The notes below the pieces were generated by a model. The model saw only the letters and a program-made list of their open reading frames with translations. It had not been told where the DNA came from and did no database searches. Below are positions 1 through 10,131 of a stretch of 64,000 bases of DNA, in pieces. The stretch comes from Streptococcus parasanguinis ATCC 15912. GTDB taxonomy: Bacteria; Bacillota; Bacilli; Lactobacillales; Streptococcaceae. The DNA lies in assembly GCF_000164675.2 (NCBI RefSeq), contig NC_015678.1:1178001-1242000 (forward strand), read 5' to 3'. Numbering within the stretch: the first letter of the stretch is position 1; every line of letters starts with the position of its first letter. The position numbers and the translations under genes were made by a program.

Positions 1-151
1 GTCTGGGTGGAGAAGGCATCCGCTTAGTCAGAAAACAATCTTAAAAAGAAATCAGATTTCCAGAAAGGCTCCAGCTTTTATACGAGATAGCTATTTTGCC
101 AAGGATACTATAGAGTTTTCATTCTTTTTAAGGATGATTTCCTATAAAATA

Positions 152-195
152 CTCAAAAACGAGCAGTTCTATGTATAGAACCGCTCGTTTTTGAG
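152..195. terminator. Bidirectional intrinsic terminator
   Basis: A near-perfect 20-bp inverted repeat with a 4-nt loop (arms begin CTCAAAAACGAGCAG and end GCTCGTTTTTGAG) sits just beyond the stop of the leftward lipoprotein gene. A and T runs at both ends let it act in either direction. The stem core resembles the hairpin at 867-904. Nothing convincing is coded between 1 and 151. Confidence 0.75.
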
Positions 196-225
196 TAACA
201 TTTTTGCAACTTATTCCTGTCGCAT

Positions 226-678
226 TTACTTGACCCGTTTAAACTTTGCAAATTTGGATATAAGAGCTGCCTGTTCGTCCGTAAGATCAACATTATCCCC
301 TTGAAAAGTTAATACATCTCCCTCAATTTTGTATCTCACTTTTTCGTCATTTTCTTTAGAGGATATCAACTTCTGCTTTTGATCTACTTTTAAATCTACT
401 GATTTTTCTGTCTTGTTACCAAGTATACTAACAAAACCAGATATTTTTCCTTTCTCACCCTTTATTTCAAGGGTGAGTTTAATTTTAAGTTGATCAATGA
501 ATAGTTCTGCTCCTTCTATGGAATTTCCTTGTTCTTTAAGGATACTTTTTATATCTTCTGTACTAGGTTCAAATACATAAACCCCATTATCACTGCGTGT
601 AAAACTGGAGCAAGCTACGAGAATTACAGCAACAAAAGCTAATAATGTGGCAAATACAATACGCTTCATATGTTTCAT
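226..678 (-). CDS. Small secreted lipoprotein, unknown function
   Basis: 150 aa. Residues 1-22 are a lipoprotein signal peptide: basic MKHMKR start, hydrophobic core, then lipobox LVAC with the lipidated Cys at about residue 23. The mature part is polar and lysine-rich, with no domain I recognise. It looks like the small extracytoplasmic lipoproteins of streptococci whose mature parts resemble DUF-type beta-rich folds, but that is only an impression. The start is supported by AAGGAG about 7 nt upstream. The gene has its own promoter (706-734) and terminator (152-195), so it is probably monocistronic. The product should sit on the outer face of the membrane. Confidence 0.8.
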   Translation of the reverse strand: MKHMKRIVFATLLAFVAVILVACSSFTRSDNGVYVFEPSTEDIKSILKEQGNSIEGAELFIDQLKIKLTLEIKGEKGKISGFVSILGNKTEKSVDLKVDQKQKLISSKENDEKVRYKIEGDVLTFQGDNVDLTDEQAALISKFAKFKRVK

Positions 679-705
679 AGAGAATCTCCTTTTCTAATCA
701 AGACA

Positions 706-734
706 ATTTTATCACAAAAATAAACCGTTTTCAA
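706..734 (-). promoter_or_regulatory. SigA promoter of the lipoprotein gene
   Basis: Read leftwards: TTGAAA, 17-nt spacer, TAAAAT, about 27 nt before the ATG of the lipoprotein gene. Confidence 0.7.
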
Positions 735-866
735 CGCACTGCTTATCCTTCTTTAGAAAGGCTAAAGACTTTCTTGTTACTACCAGCATGTTCTTGTTGT
801 TTTCCTTTTAGTTCCATCTGTGATGAGTTATCTGATATCATTTTTATCATTTCCAGCTATGAAATA

Positions 867-904
867 GAAAACGAGCAGTTCCAACTATAGAATTGCTCGT
901 TTTC
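867..904. terminator. Intrinsic terminator after the surface protease
   Basis: Inverted repeat with 15-nt arms (GAAAACGAGCAGTTC and its partner, one G-U pair) downstream of the leftward protease stop at 931. Its core AACGAGCAGTTC also occurs in the terminator at 152-195. Confidence 0.7.
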
Positions 905-930
905 CGACATGTCAACAATTTTATTTATGT

Positions 931-3900
931 TTACAAATCTTCACGTTTTTTGCTAGCTACAAAGCCTGCTAAAGCTAGTGAGGTCATGCCAAAGAGGCTA
1001 AGGACTGTTGAAGTCAAGGCTTCTTGTCCTGTTTTTGGAAGGCCAGTTGCTGGTGTAGCAGCTACTTCTGCTTGACCACCCGTATGATAAGTGACAGCAA
1101 CTGGTTTGTTTGTTGCCACTTCTTTTGTTTCGCTTGCAGCTGGTTGAGCTGGAGTTCCTGGACTTTCGGATACCGCTAGTTGGTCTGGGGTCACTGGGGT
1201 TTCTGATTGACGACTTGGCACTTCATCTATCACTAGTGTCGGATTTTCTGGTTGAATCCATGGTTCCACAATCGCTCCACTGTGCACCTCTGGGGTTGGC
1301 TTGATAACGTCTTTGACCAAAGAGAGAAGATGGTAGTTGATCCGATTGCTCACTTCATAAAGGAAATCATTTTCCGCAACATGATAGCCTGCCGGGAGAT
1401 CGACATGAACACGATAGGAACCGTTCATCAGCACGGTCTCAAAGCGCAGCAGATCATAGATGCTTTGTGGAAGAAGTCGGCTGATACCGTCATTCCCTAC
1501 CACTTTTACAACCGTTCCGGCTGGGACTGGCTGATCAAATCCAATGGTCAATTTGTTTTCATCTAAATAATGGAAGGCAAAGGTTACTTTTGGATGTGGA
1601 TTCTCAGGTGAAACAGTCACCTTTTTCACCAGCTCTGTTCCCCAATCATAATGGTAATCAGATAGGGTGATCTTGGCTGTATAAGTACCAAAAGGCAAGT
1701 CTGGGAAGCTACCACCATTGTAGGAAGCATTGAACTCTCCTTCCACTACACGTCCTTGGTCGTCCACCACTTGGTAACGAACGACGGATGGATAATAAGA
1801 AATGACTTCGCCACTGCTATCTGTGAAGACGACTTCTAAGGTCCCCTTTTCAGCCTTCGGTTTTTCAGACTCTGTCTCACTTGGTTGTTCATCTGAACTG
1901 GCTTCATTCGTCGAAGTCGTTGCCTCTACTTTCTTTCCTTCGATGTCCATCTCAGTGGTATTGTAGACCTTATCCCAGATGGTATAGCGAACAGTAGAAG
2001 GGTCCACCCCTTCTGGAAGAAGATAGCTACCGTCCTCTTGGGGTTCCAAGGCCACTGTTTCCCCGTCCTTGACATAGGACAGATAAGTCCCTGCTAAGCC
2101 ACTACCGGTTTCAAGTACCTTACCTGGGCGGAAAATCCGTGTTGCTGGATCGTACTGAGCACTTCCAGACTCGATGCTTGGAGCCGTATTGTCAATCTTA
2201 ACCTTGAAGTTAAGCTCTTGTTGCTTGGCACCTGAAGCAGTTGGACGGTAGGTGATCACAAATTGGTATTCCCCATCTGGTAATTGCTTGCCGTCTTTGT
2301 CCAAGCCTTCCCAAGAGATTTCATAAAACTCTTCACTGCGATTCCCAATCCGGTAACTCCAGTCCGTCTTACGGTGGACTTCATTTCCAACCTCGTAAAT
2401 TGGATTAGCACGAGTTGTGTCCTCCTTCTTGTAGACTGATAGGTGTACATTTTCAACATTGCGAAGCATGACGGCTTTTACCTTGACACTATCAAAGCTG
2501 GAATCGTTGTTCGGAGAGAAGTAGAGTTGATCCCCGTCAAAGCGATCCCCATCCTGACCAAGAGTTTTGGCTACGGATTCTCCATTTTCATAGACATAAC
2601 TAATCAAAGAGGTAAAGTGATTGTCTGGATGACGCTCTGGAGTTTCTGGGACTTTTCCATCTGGGTAATCGGTCTTATCCTTGTAGTAGTAAAACGGCTT
2701 GTCGCTACCTGTATATTCGTAGATAGGCTTTTCAATGCCACGCAGATTTTGGTAATCCCCATGGAAACCAACATAAGGGAGGCTGACCAGATGTTTTTGA
2801 CTGCTGGCATCTTTAACCAGTACAAAACCTTCTAAGAAATAACCATTTGGCATTTGCTTGCTGAGTTCTTCCTTGTACTTGCTTGCATCAACTGCTACGT
2901 GGATGGTCCGCTGACCATTGGCTGGGATAGTGACCGTTTCCTTACCGTCTAGCGTTTTTAATAGACGAGGATGGAGGGTGAATTTGCCATCTTGAACTTG
3001 ATCTGTCTGAAGAGTAGTTTCATATCGGACAGACTTATCTTGATTGGAAAGATTGTGGATGGTCACATCAAATTCAAAGGTATCTGTGACATTGCCAAGT
3101 GTCAGGCTACTTTTAGCATCTTTTGCTGTCACATAGAGGTCTCCTAGAGCTGCTGCTGTGACATCCATGACCCCTGCTCCTTGCTGACGAACAGAGGAAT
3201 AGGCATGTGTTTCCTCATCTACATGAGGGATCGCTGTACTCATAGTCATTTGTTTGACTAGAACCTGTAGTTGTTCTGGGCTAAGATGAGGGAAGCGCTC
3301 CTTCAAGGCTTGTTTCACCAGTGCAGTGGCTCCCGCAGCATGAGGAGAGGCCATGCTGGTTCCCCTATCCATATAGTACTCTCCATTATTAACAGATGAG
3401 TAGATCATTCCTCCTGGAAGGGTGACATCCGGTTTGAGATCCCCATCAGCTGATAGCCCCCAAGATGAGAAGTCAGATAGTTGATTGGCTGCATCGTAAG
3501 GCACACGTTTGAATTTATTGGCAATATGGAGCTGGTAATCATTGGCATGTTGAGCCAAAACAAGTCCAGCAGCGTGGCCAATAACCCCAACTGGGAATCG
3601 TTCTCCGAGCCCTTCTAAATCAAAGCCTACAGGATTATTTCCCTGTTCCTCTGTTTGGTAAAAGATCACACCTGTAGCACCAGCTCTTTTGAGCTCTTTG
3701 ACCTTGTCCACATCCGAAACTTCGCCACCTCGCTCAGTAAGAACTAAGTGCCCATTGATACTATCTGCTTGGTAGTGGTCGATCCCTCCCTTGTCCACAT
3801 GGAGATAGCTTTGAGGGATGGTTGTCCGAAAAGCGTCGCGTTCTACAAAGGAATGCATCGGAATCTTGCCATCTGGGAAGTCCACGGAACCTTTTAACGC

Positions 3901-5430
3901 ATCTACGGTCAGGCTTGCTTCTGTCGACTCATGCTTGGTGAGACTATTAATAGACGCGACTGAGATGACATTTGGATTGACGGATGGCGTCCCTGTCATT
4001 CCATAATCTGGTGTGGTAGCCAGTGGTTTGCTGTGCCAGAAGCCATTAGTCGCCATATTGGTAGAGGCAACTGTAATGGTTACTCCCGCCTTTCTTGCTG
4101 TATCAAAGGCCTGGCGGGTGATCTCTCCAACATCATAAACAGAACCTGATGCTGTTCCCAAACTCATATTGATGGAATCCGCCCCTAATTTGACCGCATC
4201 TTCTACCGCCTTAGTGTAGATGAAATTTTGAACTTGACCGCCCTTGGTATCTGAGAAAACACGTAGAAACATCAGTTGGGCTTCTGGAGCAACACCACGG
4301 ATAATTTCACCATTTGGAGAGGGTTGAGAAGCATTTCCCACAGCAGTTCCTGCTACGTGAGCTCCGTGTGAAATTGGATCGTCTTCTTTGACATTGTCAT
4401 CCATATCACTGTAGTTGTGAACGTAGACGATTTTATTGTTGTACCATTTACCGTAAGTGATCCCCGCTTTTTTCTTAGCCTCTTCAATTTCCGCCTCACT
4501 CTTGTACTTGGCCTTACTGATATCTGTTAGACGGAAAACATCATGGGCAGGGTCCACACCGGAATCAATGATCGCAACTACCTGCCCTTGACCCTTGATT
4601 CCCTTATCCCAGAGTGGTTGTAAATTGATCAGACTATTTTCTTCACTGACCTTGGTCGTAGTTGAAGTCGGTGATGCAGGTGCGGGCTGTGTTTCCGCCA
4701 CTCTGGTCCGACCAAGTGGAGCATAATCTACAGCATCCACACGCGCTAGTCCTCGAATCTTTTTAGCATCTCCATAAGTCGTCTCTAGAGCCAAGCCGTT
4801 AAAAAGCAGATTAAAGTCATACAATTTTTTGAATTGAATGGATTGCTTTTCGAGCTCTTTCAAAAACTGTTCATGATCCTGATTGGTTTTTTCAATGCGA
4901 GTTTCTTTTGAAGTCGGAGATACCTCTCCAATCCCATCAGAAACCTTTTCTTTCAAGCGAACCAGGATCTCAACTGGGCTTGTTTCTTCTAAATTTTCCT
5001 TTACTGGTTCAATAGGGGTCGTAATTGGAGCAGCAACCCCATTTTCGTTTGGTGCTTCCGCAACTGAAGGTGAAGCCTTCTCTGCCTTTACTTGATTTGT
5101 AGTCGAACTGCTTGTATCGATTGAAGATGAAGGTAGAGACTGATTTGTCTTTTCCTTACTCTCAATCTCAGCTGTAGCAAGGTTCTTAGAAGCAACATCT
5201 TCTATAACTGAAGTGGGCATACTGTCCTTAGTAGCCGAAAGCGGTTCTGCTGTTTTCTCATCTGTTGTCGCGGTTTCTGGCACCACTACAGAAGGCTCTA
5301 AGATGGACGGTGTTGGTACGATCGCATCAGCTGAAACCGCTGATCCCATTAGAAAGGTACCAATCAAAACAGAAGCGACTCCAATCGCATATTTACGAAT
5401 GGAAAAACGCTGTTGTCGATGAAATTCCAT
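931..5430 (-). CDS. Cell-wall-anchored subtilisin-like serine protease (S8, lactocepin/C5a-peptidase type)
   Basis: 1499 aa, multidomain. Order: YSIRK-type signal (FSIRKYAIG, residues about 9-34); a Ser/Thr/Glu-rich pro-region; S8 catalytic domain with Asp289 (AIIDSGVD), His355 (SHGAHVAG), oxyanion Asn458 and Ser692 (GTSMASPHAAG), with a PA-like insert between Asn and Ser; Fn3-like repeats; a proline-rich wall-spanning region; sortase motif LPKTG, hydrophobic stretch and KKRED tail. Start chosen at the ATG of MEFHRQQ because AAAGGAG lies 6 nt upstream; a GTG six codons earlier overlaps that site. It follows the second protease by 66 nt with no clear promoter between them, so they may be co-transcribed. 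Such proteases cleave host proteins or large peptides at the cell surface; the substrate is not deducible. Its wall anchor is nearly identical to that of the nucleotidase at 10132, not to that of its closest neighbour. Confidence 0.93.
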   Translation of the reverse strand: MEFHRQQRFSIRKYAIGVASVLIGTFLMGSAVSADAIVPTPSILEPSVVVPETATTDEKTAEPLSATKDSMPTSVIEDVASKNLATAEIESKEKTNQSLPSSSIDTSSSTTNQVKAEKASPSVAEAPNENGVAAPITTPIEPVKENLEETSPVEILVRLKEKVSDGIGEVSPTSKETRIEKTNQDHEQFLKELEKQSIQFKKLYDFNLLFNGLALETTYGDAKKIRGLARVDAVDYAPLGRTRVAETQPAPASPTSTTTKVSEENSLINLQPLWDKGIKGQGQVVAIIDSGVDPAHDVFRLTDISKAKYKSEAEIEEAKKKAGITYGKWYNNKIVYVHNYSDMDDNVKEDDPISHGAHVAGTAVGNASQPSPNGEIIRGVAPEAQLMFLRVFSDTKGGQVQNFIYTKAVEDAVKLGADSINMSLGTASGSVYDVGEITRQAFDTARKAGVTITVASTNMATNGFWHSKPLATTPDYGMTGTPSVNPNVISVASINSLTKHESTEASLTVDALKGSVDFPDGKIPMHSFVERDAFRTTIPQSYLHVDKGGIDHYQADSINGHLVLTERGGEVSDVDKVKELKRAGATGVIFYQTEEQGNNPVGFDLEGLGERFPVGVIGHAAGLVLAQHANDYQLHIANKFKRVPYDAANQLSDFSSWGLSADGDLKPDVTLPGGMIYSSVNNGEYYMDRGTSMASPHAAGATALVKQALKERFPHLSPEQLQVLVKQMTMSTAIPHVDEETHAYSSVRQQGAGVMDVTAAALGDLYVTAKDAKSSLTLGNVTDTFEFDVTIHNLSNQDKSVRYETTLQTDQVQDGKFTLHPRLLKTLDGKETVTIPANGQRTIHVAVDASKYKEELSKQMPNGYFLEGFVLVKDASSQKHLVSLPYVGFHGDYQNLRGIEKPIYEYTGSDKPFYYYKDKTDYPDGKVPETPERHPDNHFTSLISYVYENGESVAKTLGQDGDRFDGDQLYFSPNNDSSFDSVKVKAVMLRNVENVHLSVYKKEDTTRANPIYEVGNEVHRKTDWSYRIGNRSEEFYEISWEGLDKDGKQLPDGEYQFVITYRPTASGAKQQELNFKVKIDNTAPSIESGSAQYDPATRIFRPGKVLETGSGLAGTYLSYVKDGETVALEPQEDGSYLLPEGVDPSTVRYTIWDKVYNTTEMDIEGKKVEATTSTNEASSDEQPSETESEKPKAEKGTLEVVFTDSSGEVISYYPSVVRYQVVDDQGRVVEGEFNASYNGGSFPDLPFGTYTAKITLSDYHYDWGTELVKKVTVSPENPHPKVTFAFHYLDENKLTIGFDQPVPAGTVVKVVGNDGISRLLPQSIYDLLRFETVLMNGSYRVHVDLPAGYHVAENDFLYEVSNRINYHLLSLVKDVIKPTPEVHSGAIVEPWIQPENPTLVIDEVPSRQSETPVTPDQLAVSESPGTPAQPAASETKEVATNKPVAVTYHTGGQAEVAATPATGLPKTGQEALTSTVLSLFGMTSLALAGFVASKKREDL
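939..1131. repeat. Duplicated wall-anchor coding segment, copy 1
   Basis: 193 bp encoding the last 60-odd residues of the protease. It aligns without gaps to 10140-10332 (nucleotidase 3' end); I count about 14 differences. The two genes share no homology upstream of this segment. Confidence 0.85.
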
Positions 5431-5452
5431 AAAAACTCCTTTATACACAACA

Positions 5453-5482
5453 GGTTAAGGAAGTTGTCATACTCCCTTAACC
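5453..5482. other. Inverted repeat between the two protease genes
   Basis: GGTTAAGG and CCTTAACC separated by 14 nt, in the 66-bp gap. No T run follows in the leftward direction, so it is more likely a partial terminator or mRNA-processing hairpin than a full stop. Confidence 0.45.
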
Positions 5483-5496
5483 TCAATGCTATTCTC

Positions 5497-8400
5497 TTAT
5501 TCTTGATCCGGACGATTCTTCTTCAATCGGATAGCACCAAAAGTGAGAAGAAGAACCATCAAACCGATCATTCCTGTTTGTTCATTTTCTTGTCCTGTAT
5601 TTGGAAGAGAAGGTGATGATTGACTTGTAACCTCCTTAGTCGACGGATCCATTTCTGATACTCTTTCAAGATCTTTCTGGAACATTGGACGGATATCTGT
5701 CTGTTTCGCGACTATTGGATGTGTCTCGTTTTCATCTGGCCGTTTTCCTTTTTCACCTTCTTGCGTCGTCGTTGACGGTTGAGGAGATGGAATAGGAGAA
5801 GATGGAACAATCGGATCCTCTACCTGATTATCTGAAACTTCGACAAAACTAGTTAAGTAGCGATTAATGCGCTCACCTACTGTATAGAAGAAATCATTCT
5901 CTACTGCGCGATAACCTTTTTGCAAATCAATATGGATCTGATAATCTCCATTAACTAGAATCTTTTCAAAGGTCTTTGGTTCGTAAAGGGTTTGATCCAA
6001 CTCCACTTTTTGCCCCGTCCTTTTATCGATGGCAAAGACACGGGTTCCGTTTGGAAGCTCTTTATCAAAGACAAGATCAAAGCGATTTTTATCAATATAA
6101 TGATAGACAAATTTGACCACACCTTCTGGATGCTCTTTGCTCAATTCCACCGTTACCGTTGTTGGAGATACCCAAGAGTAGTTTTGGTCTTGACCGACGA
6201 CTTTTACAGTGTAGGTTCCAAATGGAAGAGTTGGTAATGGATCTTCATAATAAATATTAAATTCCTTATCAACCCGATTTCCTCGACTATCAAATACTTG
6301 GTAACGCATCATTTCTGGATATTGATTGGTCGCTTCTCCTTTTTCATTGACAATTTGTACCTCTAAGCGTCCCACTGTGGCTTCACTAGTTTCATGTGTC
6401 GGACTTGCTTCCTCTGTTCCAGTATTTTCTGTCGTCACCTCGTCTGAAACGGTCTTTCCATCCAGAGTCATGGTATTGGTATTATTGACCCGGTCCCAAA
6501 TATAGAAGCGTACTGTTTCTAGATCCACTCCGTCAGGGATAAGATAGGTTCCATCTTCGTTTGGAGTGATTTCTACTTCCTGACCATCTTTTTGGTAAGA
6601 GAGGTATTTACCAGCTAGCCCACTACCCGTTTCAACAATCTCACCTGGCTTAAAGAGGCGAGTTATCGGATCAAAAAGATCTGTCGTTTTTGCCAGTTGA
6701 GGTACTTGCTTATCGACCTTGACCTTTAAGACAATCTCTTGAGGTTTGGCACCAGGTGTGCTTGGACGATAAGTGACCACATATTGATAATCTCCATCTG
6801 GCACAAGCTGATTATTTTTATCTTTTCCACTCCAACGTGTCGCATACAGAATCTTACTACGATCGTTGATCCGCCAGCCATAATCTGATTTCTTCTGGCT
6901 CTCATTGCCTTTTTCAAAAATTGGATGTTCTCTCTTGACGTCATCCGCACGATAAACCGTCAAATGAATATTGTCCACATTTCTTAAGACCACTGCATTG
7001 AGTTTGACACTATCATAGGATCCATCCCCATTTGGCGAGAATACGAGACTATTTCCATCATAGTGCCCGTCTTTTTCTCCCAAGACAACCTGTACTTTTT
7101 TGCCCCCTCTCCAAATAGAGCTGACTAAGGCAGTAAAGTGATCCCCTGGGTCTTTTTCAGGGTGCTCCGCTTTTTCATTTGCGTAATAATAGAATGGTTT
7201 TTCATCCCCAGTGAAGGCATAGATGGGTTTTTCAATTCCTGGTAAATCTTGATAGTTTCCTTTAAAACCAATATATGGAAGACTCACTAGGTCTTTCTTA
7301 GTTTTGGCATCTTTAAAGAAGACAAAACCTTCTAAAAAGTAACCGTTTTTCATTTGATTCGTGAGCTCACTTGTATAGTTACTGGTATTCACAGAAATCG
7401 GAACCGTCACACTTCCCATAGCAGGAACATGAATAGTTTTTTCTCCTTCTTGATCCAGTAGTTGGCGCATCTTCAAGGTAATACGTCCATTTTCTACTTG
7501 ATCGGTATTGACGACCGTATGATAAGTGAATTCTTTTGCTTCTGAACTAAGATTATGTACAGTGACATCAAACGTGAAGGAATCTTTAACATTTCCAAGG
7601 GTCAGACTACTATTTGCTCCTTTTCCACCTGTTACAAAGACATCGCCAAAAGCTGCTGCTGCAGCATCCATAAGACCAGATCCTTGTTGACGAACCGAGG
7701 AGTAACTGTTGCTTTCCTGATCAAAATGAGGTTTGGCTGTACTCATGACTAATTGTCGCAAAAGCGTATGGATTTGCTCTGGGCTATAATTTGGGAATCG
7801 TTGTTCTAAAGCTTGCTTAATCAAGGCTGTCGCCCCTGCCGCATGTGGTGTCGCCATACTCGTACCTGCATCCAAGTCGTACGAACCATCTGGGATAGCA
7901 GAGTAAACATTTCCACCCGGCAAAGTAACATCAGGCTTCAACATTCCTTCAGCGGTTAATCCCCAGCCTGTAAAGTAGAGCATCTTATTCGCTTCACTAT
8001 AGGGTACTTTCTTAACTTCTTGATGGAAAGTGATCGTATATTCCCCAGCATGTGTAGCTAGCTCTTTCCCGATAGAATGACCAAGTACACTGACAGGATA
8101 GAAGGATCCCCAATACCCCATGGAAAGATTTTGAAGGGTATCTCCTTGTTCTTCATTTTGATAAACCAGGACCCCTTTTGCTCCAGCTTGTCTGAGGGCA
8201 TTGACCTTATCTTCATCTGATACATCGCCACCACTTTCAACCAGTGCAATTTGGTCTTTTACAGCAGCATTTCGATAAGTATCTTCTCCCCCCTTCGGTA
8301 CATAAACATAAGACTGTGGTCCTTCTACTGGAAAGATCAAGCGATAGACAGGAAGGTCAATCAGACCATTCTGGAATTCTTCCTTATTTTTTAGAGCTGG

Positions 8401-9885
8401 AACTTCTAAACTAATTTTTGTTTCATGTGTAATGCTATTATTGAAAGCACCAATCGCTAGAACTCCCTTTTCAACAGCTGGTTCATCCATTGTTCCAGTA
8501 TCCGGTGCATCTGCTTTTGGCTTAGACTGCCAGTATCCACTCACGGCATAATTCCCTGCTGCAGCATTAATGATAACACCTGATTTTCTTGCAAACTCAA
8601 AAGCTTGACGCGTCAACGGATTGGTATCAGCTTCTGCCCCATTGACACCCCCAAAACTCATATTGATAGTATCTGCCCCCAACTTCACAGCATCTTCTAC
8701 AGCCTTTGCTACAATAAAACCTTGTTCGGTCATCCCTTTCTTATCTGAGAAGACCCGCATAAAGATGAGTTGTGCCTCTGGAGCTACCCCCTTAAGTAGT
8801 TCTCCTGTTGGCACTGGTTTTGTTGCATTTCCTACTGCAGAGCCCGCCACGTGGGTCCCGTGCGAACGCGGATCATCCTCCTTGATCTCATCATTCATAT
8901 CCGAATAGTTATAAGCATAAATCACCTTATCGTTGTACCACTTACCATAAGTAATTCCGGCCTTCTTCATGGCCGCTTCCATCTGCTCTTTATTCTTGTA
9001 TTTGGCTCTACTCTTATCCGTTAAACTAAAGAAATTATGATCATAGTCTAGGCCAGTATCTAGGACAGCAACCACGCTCCCTTGCCCCTTGATTCCCTTA
9101 TCCCACAATGGTTGAAGATTAATCAATTCATTTTCATCACTTACCTTGGTTGGGACCAGGGTCGTCTGCTTCTTCGGAAGATTCTGGTTTTCTATAGTTG
9201 TAGAAAGAGGGGTAATCTCAACGTTTTCAACTCGAGCTATCTTGCGAATCTCCATGGCATCCTTGTAATTCGTCTCCAAGACAAATCCATTAAAGACCAA
9301 ATCAAAATCAGCTAATTTTTTATATTGAATTCCCTTTTCATCTAGCTCTTTTAAAACTGCCGTTTTGATTGGGAGATTATTCCGAATTTGGTCTGCAATA
9401 CTTGGAGAAGTTGCTACATCCTGTTTTTTCGTCTCCAAACGTACCAAGGCCTGAACACGTGCTTGATCTGTTACAGTTTCCGAAACACCTTCTTTATTGG
9501 CTACTGAAGAGTGTTCTGCTACTTTTTTCTCCAGTTCCTCTTTCTTTTCGACTCCCTTCTTTTCAGATTTAGGATTAGAAGCGGAATCTACATTCCCATT
9601 TGAATCTGCTGTTTCAGGAGATTTCTCAGGTGTTGGTTGCTCTTGCAAAAAAGTTTCCTTACTTGATTCGTCAGTTGGAAGAGCTTCCTCCGAATTTTTT
9701 TCCAAACCAGATAACGGTTGAACCTCTTCTTTCCCTTCTTGCGCTACAATTGCAGGTGGTTCTACCGTTCCCTCCTGTTCCTGCGCTAAAACAGCCGGAC
9801 CAAAAAAAAGGCACCCGACTACCACTGATACTAAACCAACGGCATATTTACGGAAAGAAAATCGTTGTTGTCTGTCATTTCTCAT
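5497..9885 (-). CDS. Second cell-wall-anchored subtilisin-like serine protease (S8)
   Basis: 1462 aa, paralogous along most of its length to the protease at 931-5430. Features: YSIRK-type signal (FSFRKYAVG) with cleavage near residue 34; charged pro-region; catalytic Asp276 (AVLDTGLD), His342 (SHGTHVAG), Asn445 (AAAGN) and Ser676 (GTSMATPHAAG); PA-like insert; Fn3-like region; LPNTG anchor with a hydrophobic segment and KKNR tail. AAGGAGG upstream fixes the start. It is the first gene of a two-protease unit driven by the promoter at 9928-9956 and probably repressed by carbon catabolite control through the cre site at 9906-9919. The tandem paralogues suggest duplication followed by divergence, most marked in the anchors and pro-regions. 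Substrate unknown. Confidence 0.93.
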   Translation of the reverse strand: MRNDRQQRFSFRKYAVGLVSVVVGCLFFGPAVLAQEQEGTVEPPAIVAQEGKEEVQPLSGLEKNSEEALPTDESSKETFLQEQPTPEKSPETADSNGNVDSASNPKSEKKGVEKKEELEKKVAEHSSVANKEGVSETVTDQARVQALVRLETKKQDVATSPSIADQIRNNLPIKTAVLKELDEKGIQYKKLADFDLVFNGFVLETNYKDAMEIRKIARVENVEITPLSTTIENQNLPKKQTTLVPTKVSDENELINLQPLWDKGIKGQGSVVAVLDTGLDYDHNFFSLTDKSRAKYKNKEQMEAAMKKAGITYGKWYNDKVIYAYNYSDMNDEIKEDDPRSHGTHVAGSAVGNATKPVPTGELLKGVAPEAQLIFMRVFSDKKGMTEQGFIVAKAVEDAVKLGADTINMSFGGVNGAEADTNPLTRQAFEFARKSGVIINAAAGNYAVSGYWQSKPKADAPDTGTMDEPAVEKGVLAIGAFNNSITHETKISLEVPALKNKEEFQNGLIDLPVYRLIFPVEGPQSYVYVPKGGEDTYRNAAVKDQIALVESGGDVSDEDKVNALRQAGAKGVLVYQNEEQGDTLQNLSMGYWGSFYPVSVLGHSIGKELATHAGEYTITFHQEVKKVPYSEANKMLYFTGWGLTAEGMLKPDVTLPGGNVYSAIPDGSYDLDAGTSMATPHAAGATALIKQALEQRFPNYSPEQIHTLLRQLVMSTAKPHFDQESNSYSSVRQQGSGLMDAAAAAFGDVFVTGGKGANSSLTLGNVKDSFTFDVTVHNLSSEAKEFTYHTVVNTDQVENGRITLKMRQLLDQEGEKTIHVPAMGSVTVPISVNTSNYTSELTNQMKNGYFLEGFVFFKDAKTKKDLVSLPYIGFKGNYQDLPGIEKPIYAFTGDEKPFYYYANEKAEHPEKDPGDHFTALVSSIWRGGKKVQVVLGEKDGHYDGNSLVFSPNGDGSYDSVKLNAVVLRNVDNIHLTVYRADDVKREHPIFEKGNESQKKSDYGWRINDRSKILYATRWSGKDKNNQLVPDGDYQYVVTYRPSTPGAKPQEIVLKVKVDKQVPQLAKTTDLFDPITRLFKPGEIVETGSGLAGKYLSYQKDGQEVEITPNEDGTYLIPDGVDLETVRFYIWDRVNNTNTMTLDGKTVSDEVTTENTGTEEASPTHETSEATVGRLEVQIVNEKGEATNQYPEMMRYQVFDSRGNRVDKEFNIYYEDPLPTLPFGTYTVKVVGQDQNYSWVSPTTVTVELSKEHPEGVVKFVYHYIDKNRFDLVFDKELPNGTRVFAIDKRTGQKVELDQTLYEPKTFEKILVNGDYQIHIDLQKGYRAVENDFFYTVGERINRYLTSFVEVSDNQVEDPIVPSSPIPSPQPSTTTQEGEKGKRPDENETHPIVAKQTDIRPMFQKDLERVSEMDPSTKEVTSQSSPSLPNTGQENEQTGMIGLMVLLLTFGAIRLKKNRPDQE

Positions 9886-9905
9886 AACCAGACCTCCTTG
9901 TTTGT

Positions 9906-9919
9906 TGTAAGCGTTTACT
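9906..9919. promoter_or_regulatory. Catabolite-responsive element (cre) for the protease operon
   Basis: TGTAAGCGTTTACT matches the cre consensus TGWAANCGNTNWCA at all but the last position. It lies just downstream of the predicted transcription start, where CcpA normally blocks transcription. Confidence 0.7.
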
Positions 9920-9927
9920 ACGCCTTC

Positions 9928-9956
9928 ATTTTAGTCCTTCTTTTATGTAAAGTCAA
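9928..9956 (-). promoter_or_regulatory. SigA promoter of the protease pair
   Basis: Read leftwards: TTGACT, 17-nt spacer, TAAAAT, followed by the cre site and AAGGAGG. A second weaker possibility (TTGTCA, 16 nt, TATACT) lies further upstream. Confidence 0.75.
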
Positions 9957-10085
9957 TGCGGTCTGTCAAAATCTAAAATAAGTATAATATTTAGTTTATT
10001 TCTGACAATTTTTCTTTATCAATAATGAAAGAAAGCGATTGGTTTTGAAGATGAAACCTTTTGGTAAAGACACCCCTCTCAATTA

Positions 10086-10123
10086 AAAACAAAAAGGAAG
10101 CCCTCTTAGAGAGGATGCTTCCT
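10086..10123 (-). terminator. Terminator of the nucleotidase gene
   Basis: Leftward hairpin AGGAAGC ... GCTTCCT with a CCTCT/AGAGG inner stem, followed by a T-rich tract, just after the stop at 10132. Confidence 0.8.
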
Positions 10124-10131
10124 AGTTTTGA

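Noticed and set aside
3..44. Possible C-terminal end of a rightward gene entering from the left edge (LGGEGIRLVRKQS)
   Set aside because: Only 14 codons are visible; it looks plausible but cannot be supported without upstream sequence.
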